64,000 nucleotides of DNA from an uncultured Flavobacteriaceae bacterium. GTDB lineage: Bacteria > Bacteroidota > Bacteroidia > Flavobacteriales > Flavobacteriaceae. The stretch is taken from positions 310,001 through 374,000 of the forward strand of contig CANMXP010000001.1 in the NCBI GenBank assembly GCA_947501845.1, given 5' to 3'. Both the position numbers and the translations under genes were made by a program. Positions 8,768-16,823 of the stretch are shown here, in pieces (position 1 is the first letter of the stretch; each line of letters starts with the position of its first letter). The notes beneath the pieces were generated by a model. The model made no database searches. It saw nothing but the letters and a program-made list of their open reading frames with translations, and was not told the origin of the DNA.

Positions 8768-9259
8768 TTATTTACTAGCAGAAGTCGTTCTCTTAGTTTT
8801 CGACTTAGGAAAAGGTCTGGTATCTGGTTCACAACAATCGTCTTTACATTGTTCTGCTTCATTAGGCACATAAGGCTCAGTAATAATTTGACTTTCTCCC
8901 CCCATACAGACACTCATTAATTCCACGCCAAGTACTTTTAAGCATACATTGGAATAATTTGGAATTCTTACCCGCACTTTCATTAAATCTTTAATATCTT
9001 TTAATGTAAATCGAGGTAGATTTAAAATTTCTATTTTACTGTCTGTACTTACTGGCTCTTTTGGGTCGCCTGTTAACTTTAAAACATTATCAGTTGCTAA
9101 ATTGCCACTCACTTTTGTTTCTATAGCACCTCCATGAACAGCATTAAAAGCACCAGATAAACGTGTATCTAATCCGCCTTCAATATTGGAGTCTATGTCA
9201 AATATTCCTTTCGGTTTTATATTGTGAGTAAAGTTTGTTGGAATTGATGGTACACTCAT
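8768..9259 (-). CDS. Hypothetical protein, first gene of the isoprenoid/Ig operon
   Basis: 163 aa, no signal peptide or membrane segment. The N-terminal half looks like short beta strands with repeats of small polar residues (GLDTRLSGAFNAVHGGAIETKVSGNL). The C-terminal half has a predicted beta region (KVRVRIPNYSNVCLKVLGVELMSVCMGG) and then an acidic Cys-rich stretch (EQCKDDCCEPDT) before a basic Ser/Lys tail. The cysteine cluster parallels the one in the 227-aa protein two genes downstream. As the first gene after the long upstream region with motif site A, it probably defines the operon. Not recognised as any named family. Confidence 0.55.
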   Translation of the reverse strand: MSVPSIPTNFTHNIKPKGIFDIDSNIEGGLDTRLSGAFNAVHGGAIETKVSGNLATDNVLKLTGDPKEPVSTDSKIEILNLPRFTLKDIKDLMKVRVRIPNYSNVCLKVLGVELMSVCMGGESQIITEPYVPNEAEQCKDDCCEPDTRPFPKSKTKRTTSASK

Positions 9260-9422
9260 AAGAAAGATATTATTTTGTAATAAATTTACAACAAAAAATA
9301 AAAAAACGATATTTTTTTACAAATTATTTAATTAAAATTATTTAAAAATCAAGAGGTTATGATATTTCTCCTTATTATTACTTTTCTGAAAAGATCAAAG
9401 GTTTATAACATTGGTCAAATAC

Positions 9423-9448
9423 CAATAGGGGTTTTCCCTGTTTTTCAT
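9423..9448 (-). promoter_or_regulatory. Candidate regulatory motif (site A) upstream of the isoprenoid/Ig operon
   Basis: On the minus strand this 26-nt element starts ATGAAAA, contains AGGG then AAAACCCC and ends TATTG. It matches site B (34646-34671) at 18 of 26 positions by eye and shares the ATGAAAA start and TTG end with site C (2215-2240). It lies 163 nt upstream of the operon start at 9259. CCCCTAT occurs both just before and inside the element, giving a direct repeat. The rest of the 500-base gap (9260-9762) is AT-rich and holds no supported gene. Confidence 0.4.
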
Positions 9449-9762
9449 AGGGGATTTTTCTTGTAAATTTTCAAGGATTTATGCAATCATTATTAACAGA
9501 AGATTTTGGTAAAGAAATAAAACGAATAAATTTAAAATTGAACTTGTTTTAAAATAATCGAACCTATACAATCCATTTCATACACATACCCACCTTACTC
9601 CTATGGTTACACACAGGAAAAATATATGCTATATACTCTCTATCTCATTTGATAAATAAGTACTTACGCCCTCTAATAAAGACTATATTTTTAAAGAAAA
9701 TTTTAGAAATGGAAAAAGTTAAGATGATTTCTATAAGTAAACTCTATTAAATGGATAAATTA

Positions 9763-10278
9763 CTATTTCTTTATTTCGTCTGTAATCCATCCGTAAACAT
9801 CTCCTTTTCTTTGGGTTTTATAAAATAAATTAAAACGACCAAAAATTTTATTCTTTTGTATTGTATCAATTAAAATAGCATCAAAATATAAAGTACTACC
9901 GCGAGTGAACTTAAATTTGATATCATTTAAAATAGCTTGGTTGGTATAGTCATTTGTTAATGTATCAAGAAAAAGCTTTGTTTTGTTTTCATCAATAACA
10001 TTTTTTTTTGATAGTTCTTGAACTAAAATTTTAGAACCTCTATAATCTAAATCAAGAATAAATCTATTTTTAGAGTTAACCACTATTTTTTTAATGCCTA
10101 ATGTCGCTGTGTCATTTACGATTTTAAAACGATACGTATTTAAAATAGTATCTACCTGTACTTGATTAGGAATTTCATGCGTTGTTTGTTTGTTTTCAGC
10201 TTTTTTGTTTTGAACACAACCTAGCCATAGGAACATAGAAACAAAAGACAGGAGTAGCTTAATGTGGTTTTGATGCAT
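9763..10278 (-). CDS. Hypothetical lipoprotein
   Basis: 171 aa. The N-terminus is a lipoprotein signal (KLLLSFVSMFLWLGCVQNKK; lipobox LGC with Cys about residue 21), so the mature protein is probably membrane-anchored. The rest is a beta-rich domain with lysines and aspartates, ending GDVYGWITDEIKK. Small Bacteroidota lipoproteins of this kind are often filed as DUF4738-like, but that assignment is uncertain here. It stands alone with 180 bp to the next gene on one side and a 500-bp gap on the other. Function unknown. Confidence 0.6.
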   Translation of the reverse strand: MHQNHIKLLLSFVSMFLWLGCVQNKKAENKQTTHEIPNQVQVDTILNTYRFKIVNDTATLGIKKIVVNSKNRFILDLDYRGSKILVQELSKKNVIDENKTKLFLDTLTNDYTNQAILNDIKFKFTRGSTLYFDAILIDTIQKNKIFGRFNLFYKTQRKGDVYGWITDEIKK

Positions 10279-10457
10279 TAAAATCTGATAATTAAATATT
10301 TATATAAAAAATCATATATTCCGAACAAGGAGAAGTCTCATACTTTCTAAGGAGTTTCATCTCCCATACTTCACTCAGCCGATATGACAAAATACTAATT
10401 ATTAGTAATATAAGCAGTATCCTTTATAATTTTATGAACATTATATCACCTAAATAA

Positions 10458-11798
10458 TCAAGGCTTTATCAATTGACCAAGAAAATTACGATTGTTTTCC
10501 TTCAAGCTTACCTGTATCAATAACTCATCATGTGTTGTTAGGTTTACAGAAGCTTTGTCTAATTGTTTGAAGTAGTCATTTTTAACTGGTATTAAAGAAA
10601 ATTCTAATGGGTTTTCCAAATACTTTTTTATGTCTAAATATGCATTTAATTTATACTTTTTTTCTTTCAATAAGCTATTATCAAAATGTTTTAGGGTGAA
10701 AATATTTAGACTATTCTCCTGTCTTTGGGCATACATTTTATAAAGAGGTATACTTACAAAAAGAGTATCCTTTTCAAGAATTTGAACGGCTTTATGAGTA
10801 TAAAAATACTCATAAAGGCTCGCATCACTACCTAATGCTATCGTTGCATCAGGTATTTTTAATTCTTGAATCGATTTTTTCTCTATTTTATTAAAATCAT
10901 CATCATATTCATATGTGACAATAGTATCAATTTTCGTATTAACAGCTTTTAAACCAAGCACTAGACTTCCATTCCAATTATTTACGATAGAATCAACCGA
11001 TAGTTTTGTAAACTGATTGAATTTTCTCTTGTTTTTATCCGACAATAAAGATTTAAAGAGCTTATGGTATCTATTTATTTTAGTCGCAAGAAATCCAACC
11101 GAATTTTTAGAATATTCAGAGTAGGTATCCGTTATAAATAAATTGGAATGTACATTTCCTCTAATTTCAAAGAACCCCTTTTTAAAATCTCCTTCGAAAA
11201 AATCGCTATCTAAATTAGTATAGCTAATATCGCTTTTTGAATTCGAAATTAACTTAAGTAGATCGTGATCTTTTTTACAAAAATTAGTTTCTTTAAAAAT
11301 ACTTTGAATAACTGTATTTACAGATATATCCTGCTGTTCTTTATATACCATCAACACATCCTCGCCAGATACTGCTATCACAACTTTGCCCTTACTAAAC
11401 AATTCTAACTTTTTATCTGTCGATTTTTCAAACCCCTTTTGTAATAAAAATTTTTTAAACTCTGTACTGTCTGTAATCTTTATAGTATTACTAAACCAAG
11501 CCGCTTTAAAATTAGATTTATTGGTGAAAAAGAACAGGTTTCTTGGTATCTCAATTGTTTTATTAAACGAAGGCGTATTCTTTTCCTTTTTAGATTCGAA
11601 ACTGATGTATTTAAACGGATTCTTAACAGCATCAACCAACAAATGATGTTCTATTTGGCGAAGGTCGATATGGACAATCTCCGTAGCTGAAATTGGTATT
11701 CTATTTTCTATTACTAAAGGACGCTTATACCTAAAAACATATAACATCAGAACTACGATAGTAATAGTTAAGAAAAGATAGCCTAACTTTTTTTTCAT
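10458..11798 (-). CDS. Membrane-anchored protein, diverged partner of the DUF4836-like gene
   Basis: 446 aa with one N-terminal transmembrane segment (LGYLFLTITIVVLMLYVF), so it is probably anchored in the inner membrane facing the periplasm. It shares with the 572-aa neighbour the pattern TYEYDxDxxK followed about 15 residues later by PDATIALGSD (the neighbour has PDFMIMIGSK), and the opening IPISATEIVHIDLRQIEHH parallels IPNSSDAIISINGDRLIEL. The two therefore look like distant paralogues. It is the last gene of a three-gene operon, 6 bp after its partner. No catalytic motif was seen. Confidence 0.55.
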   Translation of the reverse strand: MKKKLGYLFLTITIVVLMLYVFRYKRPLVIENRIPISATEIVHIDLRQIEHHLLVDAVKNPFKYISFESKKEKNTPSFNKTIEIPRNLFFFTNKSNFKAAWFSNTIKITDSTEFKKFLLQKGFEKSTDKKLELFSKGKVVIAVSGEDVLMVYKEQQDISVNTVIQSIFKETNFCKKDHDLLKLISNSKSDISYTNLDSDFFEGDFKKGFFEIRGNVHSNLFITDTYSEYSKNSVGFLATKINRYHKLFKSLLSDKNKRKFNQFTKLSVDSIVNNWNGSLVLGLKAVNTKIDTIVTYEYDDDFNKIEKKSIQELKIPDATIALGSDASLYEYFYTHKAVQILEKDTLFVSIPLYKMYAQRQENSLNIFTLKHFDNSLLKEKKYKLNAYLDIKKYLENPLEFSLIPVKNDYFKQLDKASVNLTTHDELLIQVSLKENNRNFLGQLIKP

Positions 11799-11804
11799 CT
11801 ACTT

Positions 11805-13523
11805 TTACTTTGCTAGAGTCTCAATAAGATTAAAAAATGTTTTTAACGAGTTTCCTTCTGTATTTGATGTATTGATTTTTATTTCAGATTGTATTTTATT
11901 TCCTTTCATCTTAGAGGATTTAAAATAGGCATCTCTAAAATTATCTTTAATAGAATTAAAATATCTACGCTCTTTCTTACTTAATTCTGAAGCAGGGACT
12001 TTAGATATTAGTTTTTCTCCATTTATGTAAAATACAGCGCTATTATTTTTTATTAGTTTTTGATGCTTTCCTAAATTTTTAACAAAACGATTATTTACAA
12101 TATTCGAAATTTTTTCCTCTGAACTCGTAAAAAATAAAATATCATCTTTTACTACAGTATATAAATCGAATGGAATTTCTTTTTTTGGAGCATTTATCTT
12201 ATAATAACCTTCTTTATTTCCAACAAGTTTGTGTTTGATACCTAAACGGACAACTTTATTTAGCAACTTTTCTTTTTTAGACCCAATCATGATCATAAAA
12301 TCGGGTACGACCTCTTTTTTTGTCTTTGTAAGTTCCTTTTTTTTATAATCCTCATCATATTCGTAGGTTGTATAGCTTACTTCTTTTTCTTCAAAATCGT
12401 TCAATACAAATAACATATTACCTGTCATTAATTCTCCTATGGCTTCTTCATCTAATAGAAGGGACAAAAATTCACCACTTAGGTTCATTTCTTCCTTATA
12501 TTTTGGCATAATTCCACCATATAAACTCGTCATTAATGCAGGGTATTCTTCCAAAAGAGCCTGAGTATTCATAGAAAAACTCATATAAGCCAAGATATCG
12601 TTCTTATTGAAATAATTATAAAAGCTATTATCCATTTTAGAATTGTAGATACTTTTAAATGTCTTTTGCCATTCAGGACTCACTTCAACCTGGGTATTCA
12701 ACCTTGTAGCATCTTCGTCAAAAAATAAATTAGTGCTTATACTTTTAACGCCATATAAATTAGATGCAGACTTTAATGCGTCTAGACCAGGAATACCCAT
12801 CTTACCATACATACCAGCAACTGTTCCATAAATTAATTGACCGTAATTTCGAACCCATAGGGATGCTGCTGCATTTTTATCTTTATTTGCTGTATAGCTT
12901 TTATTATTTATAATAGAGGCTCCACCATGTCCCTTAAAAATATTTAGAGCATGGGTTCTTGACCATTGAGAAGTCATTTTTTTCTTCATTTCATAATATG
13001 ATAGCCCTTCATTTTCTGGTTTAGCCATAAAGTGTTCTTCATGTTCCTTAAAATAGGCAGACTGCCTTTCATACAATGTAAGTAAAAGTATATTATCGTT
13101 CCATAATGTAATCTCTCTATTGTTAACCAGTGTGTGGATACCTCCATCTGAAACAATTTTTTCTTTATGCCTTTTAGATAACAAGTTCTCAAACTTATTT
13201 TTATCAGTTAACTTAACTAAGAAATTATGATAACTTATACTATCTGTTTTCGTATAAAAGTAAAATGCTTTTGAGTTTATATTGAAGCCCAAATCTTTAA
13301 TACTGCTTACATTGAAGGTAGAATCCGTTTTTTTATTTATCTTTTTAAATATTTTTTTAGCAAAACTAAAGTCATCAAATTCGGTAATGGGAATTAATTC
13401 GATTAAACGGTCTCCATTTATAGAAATAATAGCATCTGAGCTGTTTGGTATTTTGCTTTCAATGTTTTGTGCTATGCTTACAAATGATGTAAAAATAGCC
13501 ACTAATAGTAGGTTTTTTTTCAT
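11805..13523 (-). CDS. Secreted DUF4836/DUF3352-like protein
   Basis: 572 aa with a signal peptide (MKKNLLLVAIFTSFVSIAQ). The mature protein begins IPNSSDAIISINGDRLIELIP, the type of opening seen in DUF4836 and DUF3352 proteins, whose function is unknown. Long alternating alpha/beta segments follow, including SLLLDEEAIGELMTGNMLFVLNDFEEKEVSYTTYEYDEDY. It sits 5 bp after the lipoprotein gene at 13529 and 6 bp before its diverged paralogue, so the three are very probably made together in the periplasm. The family name is a pattern match from memory. Confidence 0.6.
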   Translation of the reverse strand: MKKNLLLVAIFTSFVSIAQNIESKIPNSSDAIISINGDRLIELIPITEFDDFSFAKKIFKKINKKTDSTFNVSSIKDLGFNINSKAFYFYTKTDSISYHNFLVKLTDKNKFENLLSKRHKEKIVSDGGIHTLVNNREITLWNDNILLLTLYERQSAYFKEHEEHFMAKPENEGLSYYEMKKKMTSQWSRTHALNIFKGHGGASIINNKSYTANKDKNAAASLWVRNYGQLIYGTVAGMYGKMGIPGLDALKSASNLYGVKSISTNLFFDEDATRLNTQVEVSPEWQKTFKSIYNSKMDNSFYNYFNKNDILAYMSFSMNTQALLEEYPALMTSLYGGIMPKYKEEMNLSGEFLSLLLDEEAIGELMTGNMLFVLNDFEEKEVSYTTYEYDEDYKKKELTKTKKEVVPDFMIMIGSKKEKLLNKVVRLGIKHKLVGNKEGYYKINAPKKEIPFDLYTVVKDDILFFTSSEEKISNIVNNRFVKNLGKHQKLIKNNSAVFYINGEKLISKVPASELSKKERRYFNSIKDNFRDAYFKSSKMKGNKIQSEIKINTSNTEGNSLKTFFNLIETLAK

Positions 13524-13528
13524 AATAG

Positions 13529-14200
13529 TTACTCCTGTAGTTTTATTTGATTTTTGATTGAATTTTTATTTTTAATAACGTCTTGAGCATTCACTCTTAA
13601 CATGATTGCCTTTTTACTCCCAGATATTTTAGCTGTGGGATTTTTTGATGAAACAATTGAATTTTCAAAACGATAAATAGTAGTCATTGTAGCCGTTTCA
13701 AACACCTTACGATCTTCCATATTTGTTTTTTTAAATTCTTGGGAAAGATTATAATGATAATTTCTCGTAAACGTATTTTGAGATGAATCAAAACTAAAAT
13801 GCTTTTGCTGTTTTATAATGGCTGCATCTTTTTTTGAGCTAAAATTAGAGATTACTGTATTTAAGGCTTCAACATTCTTAAAATCACAGGAAACCGTAAA
13901 TATATATTCGGTAAAATTAGAAGTATTTTGAACGTTTGAAATACCATCAATTTGCTTTACTTTCTGAATTATTTGAGTGATTTTATTTTTAATTTCTGTT
14001 TTGGAAGGTACTTTATAGTTGTTAACACTATCAAGTAACATTATAGAATTTAACTTGGTTTTACTTTGGCTTAAATTCATGGTAAGTGTCACATGACCTG
14101 AACCATCTTTATTAAAACTAACTTCTTCTATAATTTCGAAACAACTCGTACATAGAATGAATAATCCTAAAAAAAAAACTTTTCCTATCTTTTTGTGCAT
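13529..14200 (-). CDS. Hypothetical lipoprotein, first gene of a three-gene envelope operon
   Basis: 223 aa. Signal and lipobox are VFFLGLFILCTSCFEIIEE (Cys about residue 20). The mature N-terminus, EEVSFNKDGSGHVTLTMNLSQSK, is an opening often seen in Bacteroidota and Firmicutes lipoproteins with a beta domain. Adjacent genes downstream encode two diverged DUF4836-like proteins at 5-6 bp spacing. A TAAATTTG -7-type element lies just upstream (14217-14224). Function unknown. Confidence 0.6.
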   Translation of the reverse strand: MHKKIGKVFFLGLFILCTSCFEIIEEVSFNKDGSGHVTLTMNLSQSKTKLNSIMLLDSVNNYKVPSKTEIKNKITQIIQKVKQIDGISNVQNTSNFTEYIFTVSCDFKNVEALNTVISNFSSKKDAAIIKQQKHFSFDSSQNTFTRNYHYNLSQEFKKTNMEDRKVFETATMTTIYRFENSIVSSKNPTAKISGSKKAIMLRVNAQDVIKNKNSIKNQIKLQE

Positions 14201-14216
14201 ATCAATTTATGAGTAG

Positions 14217-14224
14217 CAAATTTA
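14217..14224 (-). promoter_or_regulatory. Candidate -7 promoter box (TAAATTTG)
   Basis: On the minus strand this is TAAATTTG, matching the Bacteroidota -7 consensus TAnnTTTG. It would place the transcription start about 10 nt upstream of the ATG at 14200. No good -33 TTTG was found at the expected distance. Confidence 0.35.
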
Positions 14225-14295
14225 ATTGAATTGTTACAATTAGTGACTTATTAACATAAAATAATTATTCTTTGTTCTATGGAATAAGTTAATTA

Positions 14296-14340
14296 AAAAA
14301 TAAGACCCCATACATTTAAATGGAGCCTTAGCCTTATTTA
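14296..14340 (-). terminator. Probable rho-independent terminator after the 702-aa gene
   Basis: Read on the minus strand, AAATAAG and CTTATTT arms enclose a second CATTTAAATG palindrome, and the outer arm runs into TTTTTT. It lies 15 nt past the stop codon of the gene at 14355. Confidence 0.5.
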
Positions 14341-14354
14341 ATTAATCCGTTTTT

Positions 14355-16463
14355 TTATTCTAAACAAAACCCTCTGGATACATTCGGAGAATGTTTACCC
14401 ACATAAGAGCTATTAAAAACCGTTCTGTCTTCTGCTCTAATATGAATGGTATAACCGCAAGCAGGTAAGCTAGCCGTATCAATTCTCCAAGTTCCTGTGA
14501 TATAATCTAAATGACTATCCTGATCATCTAAAGAAATGGTAAGACTGCCCGAAGATATCGTCGTATCACTTGATGATATGCTCGTTGTTTGAATAGTACC
14601 CGCGGGATTATAAGGAGCCAAACTTAACCTCACATAATCAAGATGTGTGTCCTTTTTAACTTCAAATGTCCCTTCAATAATCTGTCCAACAGTAAATTTA
14701 CCGCAATTTCCACCTCCTGTAGTGATGTCTATTGCAACTTCTGGTATGTCTTTATCTACCATAAACTTAACAATTTCGCTTTGTTGGCCTGTATCACTTT
14801 CTACATACAATTCATGAATTCCATGCTCTGTTGGTTTAAATAACGCCAGAATATCATCATTTACATGCTTTTGAATAATCCCTGTAGGTTTTGGTAAATA
14901 ATTGTAAAAATCTCCAGTTGGTGATTGCAGTACATTGGCATCAGATTCTGTTCCTAAAAACGTATTGAATGTAGTCACCACAACATTAAAATTCTTATTG
15001 AAGGGTAGAAATGCCCCTCCTGGCTCTTTAATCATCATTTTATATTTAGAAACGGGGTTTTGATTTAAAATTTTTCCCGTAACATACACATTACCATCAA
15101 AAGGGCTGTAATCGGCAACAATAGAATTTGCCATACCACTTGGTCCTTTAGCCAATCCTGTTATTTGATTGATAATATCATTGTCTACACCCCCTACACT
15201 TTCTATCCAAGGCTGATTAACAAAACCAGGGAATCCTTGCGGTAAAGGTTTAATTTCTGCAGTACAAATTTCCCAATCTCCCCATGTAGCTACATAATTG
15301 GGGTTATTGGGAGCAGGTGGCGTATTCCAAGATAGAATACCTTTAATTTTTGCCTTACCCTCTTTGCAATACTTTTTTTGATGTGGGGTTAAATCTACTG
15401 GTAAGAATGTATTATACCAAAGGCCATCATTTGGTATTTGATTTATATCAAACACAGTAACCGAAGAGGTACCCATAAATTGCCATCCTGATCCAAAATC
15501 CATATAAAAAGCAACGTATTCTTTACTTCCATCACTACACAAGTCGCCAGAATACCCTGAAGCCTTTTTAATATGAATATCGGCATGTAACTCACTAAAT
15601 TTTCTATTTAAACCAATGCATTTTAATTCCTCGTAACTTGTATTAAATTGTGGGTGTATTAAAATGTCTAAGATGTTTGAAAAATCAATTTTAGCAAGTT
15701 CAAATTTGTTTTTACTTTTTATAATGTCATTTAAACTAAAATCTGTATTTATGTTTTTTAATGCCATTGAAACCAAACGCGCGTCATCTACCTCTTTTTT
15801 ATAAATCTTTTTTAGTTTATCAATATTTACAAAAGGATTGTTATTACTTAATACGGGCGGTAAATTAATTTCAGGATTAATAATATCACCTAAACCAACG
15901 GGGTTCTCAAAAAATGGTGGAATTTGAAATTGTGGTCTAGGTGCTATTTGAATTCTAGCCTCTTTTACATTTCCCCATACAGGGATATAATTTGGCGTGT
16001 TTGCAGGCGGTTCTATATTCCATGATAAAATGGCTTTTACATTAGGTAAAACAGGGTCCGAGCTACACCTTTTAGTGATTTTAGGCTTTATTTTTAGCTT
16101 AAGACCATAGCAAAGGCCTTTATGGTCTTCTATGTCATGTATTTTAAAACTTGTAACGCCTACATCTTCCCAGTTTCCATTGTTTTCGTAGTCTACATAA
16201 AATCTAACATATTCATAACTGCCCGATTGGCAGTGATCTCCTAAATATCCAGATTGATTTTTAATATGAACCGTACACCGTAGTTCTTTTGTTTTTGGGT
16301 GATAACTAACACATTCTATTTCTTCATAAGTAATCGAAGAAATAATTTTCTTCACAGGTTTTCCAAATGCTTTAATATCCAAATTTCCATAATAATTTAA
16401 ATTGGATAATAAATTAATTTTAAAACCAGAACGATCGTCTAACTTTAATTCTGTTAATTTCAT
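14355..16463 (-). CDS. Large protein with a tandem duplicated Cys-containing domain, unknown function
   Basis: 702 aa, no signal peptide. Two copies of a domain of about 150 residues are visible: copy 1 (about 25-185) has KNQSGYLGDHCQSGSYEYVRFYVD, then ILSWNIEPPANTPNYIPVWGN; copy 2 (about 265-425) has KKASGYSGDLCSDGSKEYVAFYMD, then ILSWNTPPAPNNPNYVATWGD. The shared pattern SGYxGDxCxxGSxEYVxFYxD...ILSWNxxPxxxxPNYxxxWG with its conserved Cys defines the repeat. The C-terminal 250 residues are two beta domains ending in a YTIHIRAEDRT-type strand. I recall similar proteins in other bacteria but no function. The upstream region holds a degenerate form of the A/B/C motif. Confidence 0.65.
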   Translation of the reverse strand: MKLTELKLDDRSGFKINLLSNLNYYGNLDIKAFGKPVKKIISSITYEEIECVSYHPKTKELRCTVHIKNQSGYLGDHCQSGSYEYVRFYVDYENNGNWEDVGVTSFKIHDIEDHKGLCYGLKLKIKPKITKRCSSDPVLPNVKAILSWNIEPPANTPNYIPVWGNVKEARIQIAPRPQFQIPPFFENPVGLGDIINPEINLPPVLSNNNPFVNIDKLKKIYKKEVDDARLVSMALKNINTDFSLNDIIKSKNKFELAKIDFSNILDILIHPQFNTSYEELKCIGLNRKFSELHADIHIKKASGYSGDLCSDGSKEYVAFYMDFGSGWQFMGTSSVTVFDINQIPNDGLWYNTFLPVDLTPHQKKYCKEGKAKIKGILSWNTPPAPNNPNYVATWGDWEICTAEIKPLPQGFPGFVNQPWIESVGGVDNDIINQITGLAKGPSGMANSIVADYSPFDGNVYVTGKILNQNPVSKYKMMIKEPGGAFLPFNKNFNVVVTTFNTFLGTESDANVLQSPTGDFYNYLPKPTGIIQKHVNDDILALFKPTEHGIHELYVESDTGQQSEIVKFMVDKDIPEVAIDITTGGGNCGKFTVGQIIEGTFEVKKDTHLDYVRLSLAPYNPAGTIQTTSISSSDTTISSGSLTISLDDQDSHLDYITGTWRIDTASLPACGYTIHIRAEDRTVFNSSYVGKHSPNVSRGFCLE

Positions 16464-16518
16464 GATATATTTTTTATAATTAAGTAATAAAAATCAGAAT
16501 TATTTTATATCATAAAAA

Positions 16519-16575
16519 GAGGTGTTACCTCCTATTTTAAAGGGAATTCACCCATTAACTCCTCAGTGTTTCCCT
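16519..16575 (-). promoter_or_regulatory. Palindromes and degenerate motif (site D) upstream of the 702-aa gene
   Basis: GAGGT-AAC-ACCTC is a 5-bp-arm inverted repeat at 16519-16531. Farther upstream, 16559-16575 reads on the minus strand AGGGAAACACTGAGGAG, preceded by CCATAAG, similar to the core of sites A and B but clearly diverged. A response-regulator binding region is one reading; the match is weak. Confidence 0.25.
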
Positions 16576-16737
16576 CTTATGGTTTTAAGGATAAAAAGAA
16601 TTAAGTAAATGCTTCAGTTTTTCTAAAGGAAAGTAATGGCTGCTTATCGACCAGTAAGAAGCGTAGAATAACACTACATTTTATAACAATTAGCAAATAA
16701 GAGATTTTCGTATTATTTTACGATAGCCCATTATATT

Positions 16738-16796
16738 AAAAAAGAATGAGGATTGAAAAATAATTTACGTTTTACTTTTTCAAACCCCATTTCTCT
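16738..16796 (-). terminator. Possible terminator after the T9SS protein gene
   Basis: On the minus strand, GGGGTTTGAAAAA and TTTTTCAATCCTC form an imperfect stem followed by ATTCTTTTTT. It is about 30 nt downstream of the stop at 16824. The rest of the 360-base gap (16464-16823) holds site D and no gene that I can support. Confidence 0.4.
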
Positions 16797-16823
16797 TAAT
16801 TTATAATTAAATGTTTTTAGCAA

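Noticed and set aside
9481-9552. 23-codon ORF on the plus strand (ATG at 9481) in the long gap upstream of the isoprenoid operon
   Set aside because: It is preceded by AAGGATTT, but it is very short, AT-rich and has no coding features beyond being open.
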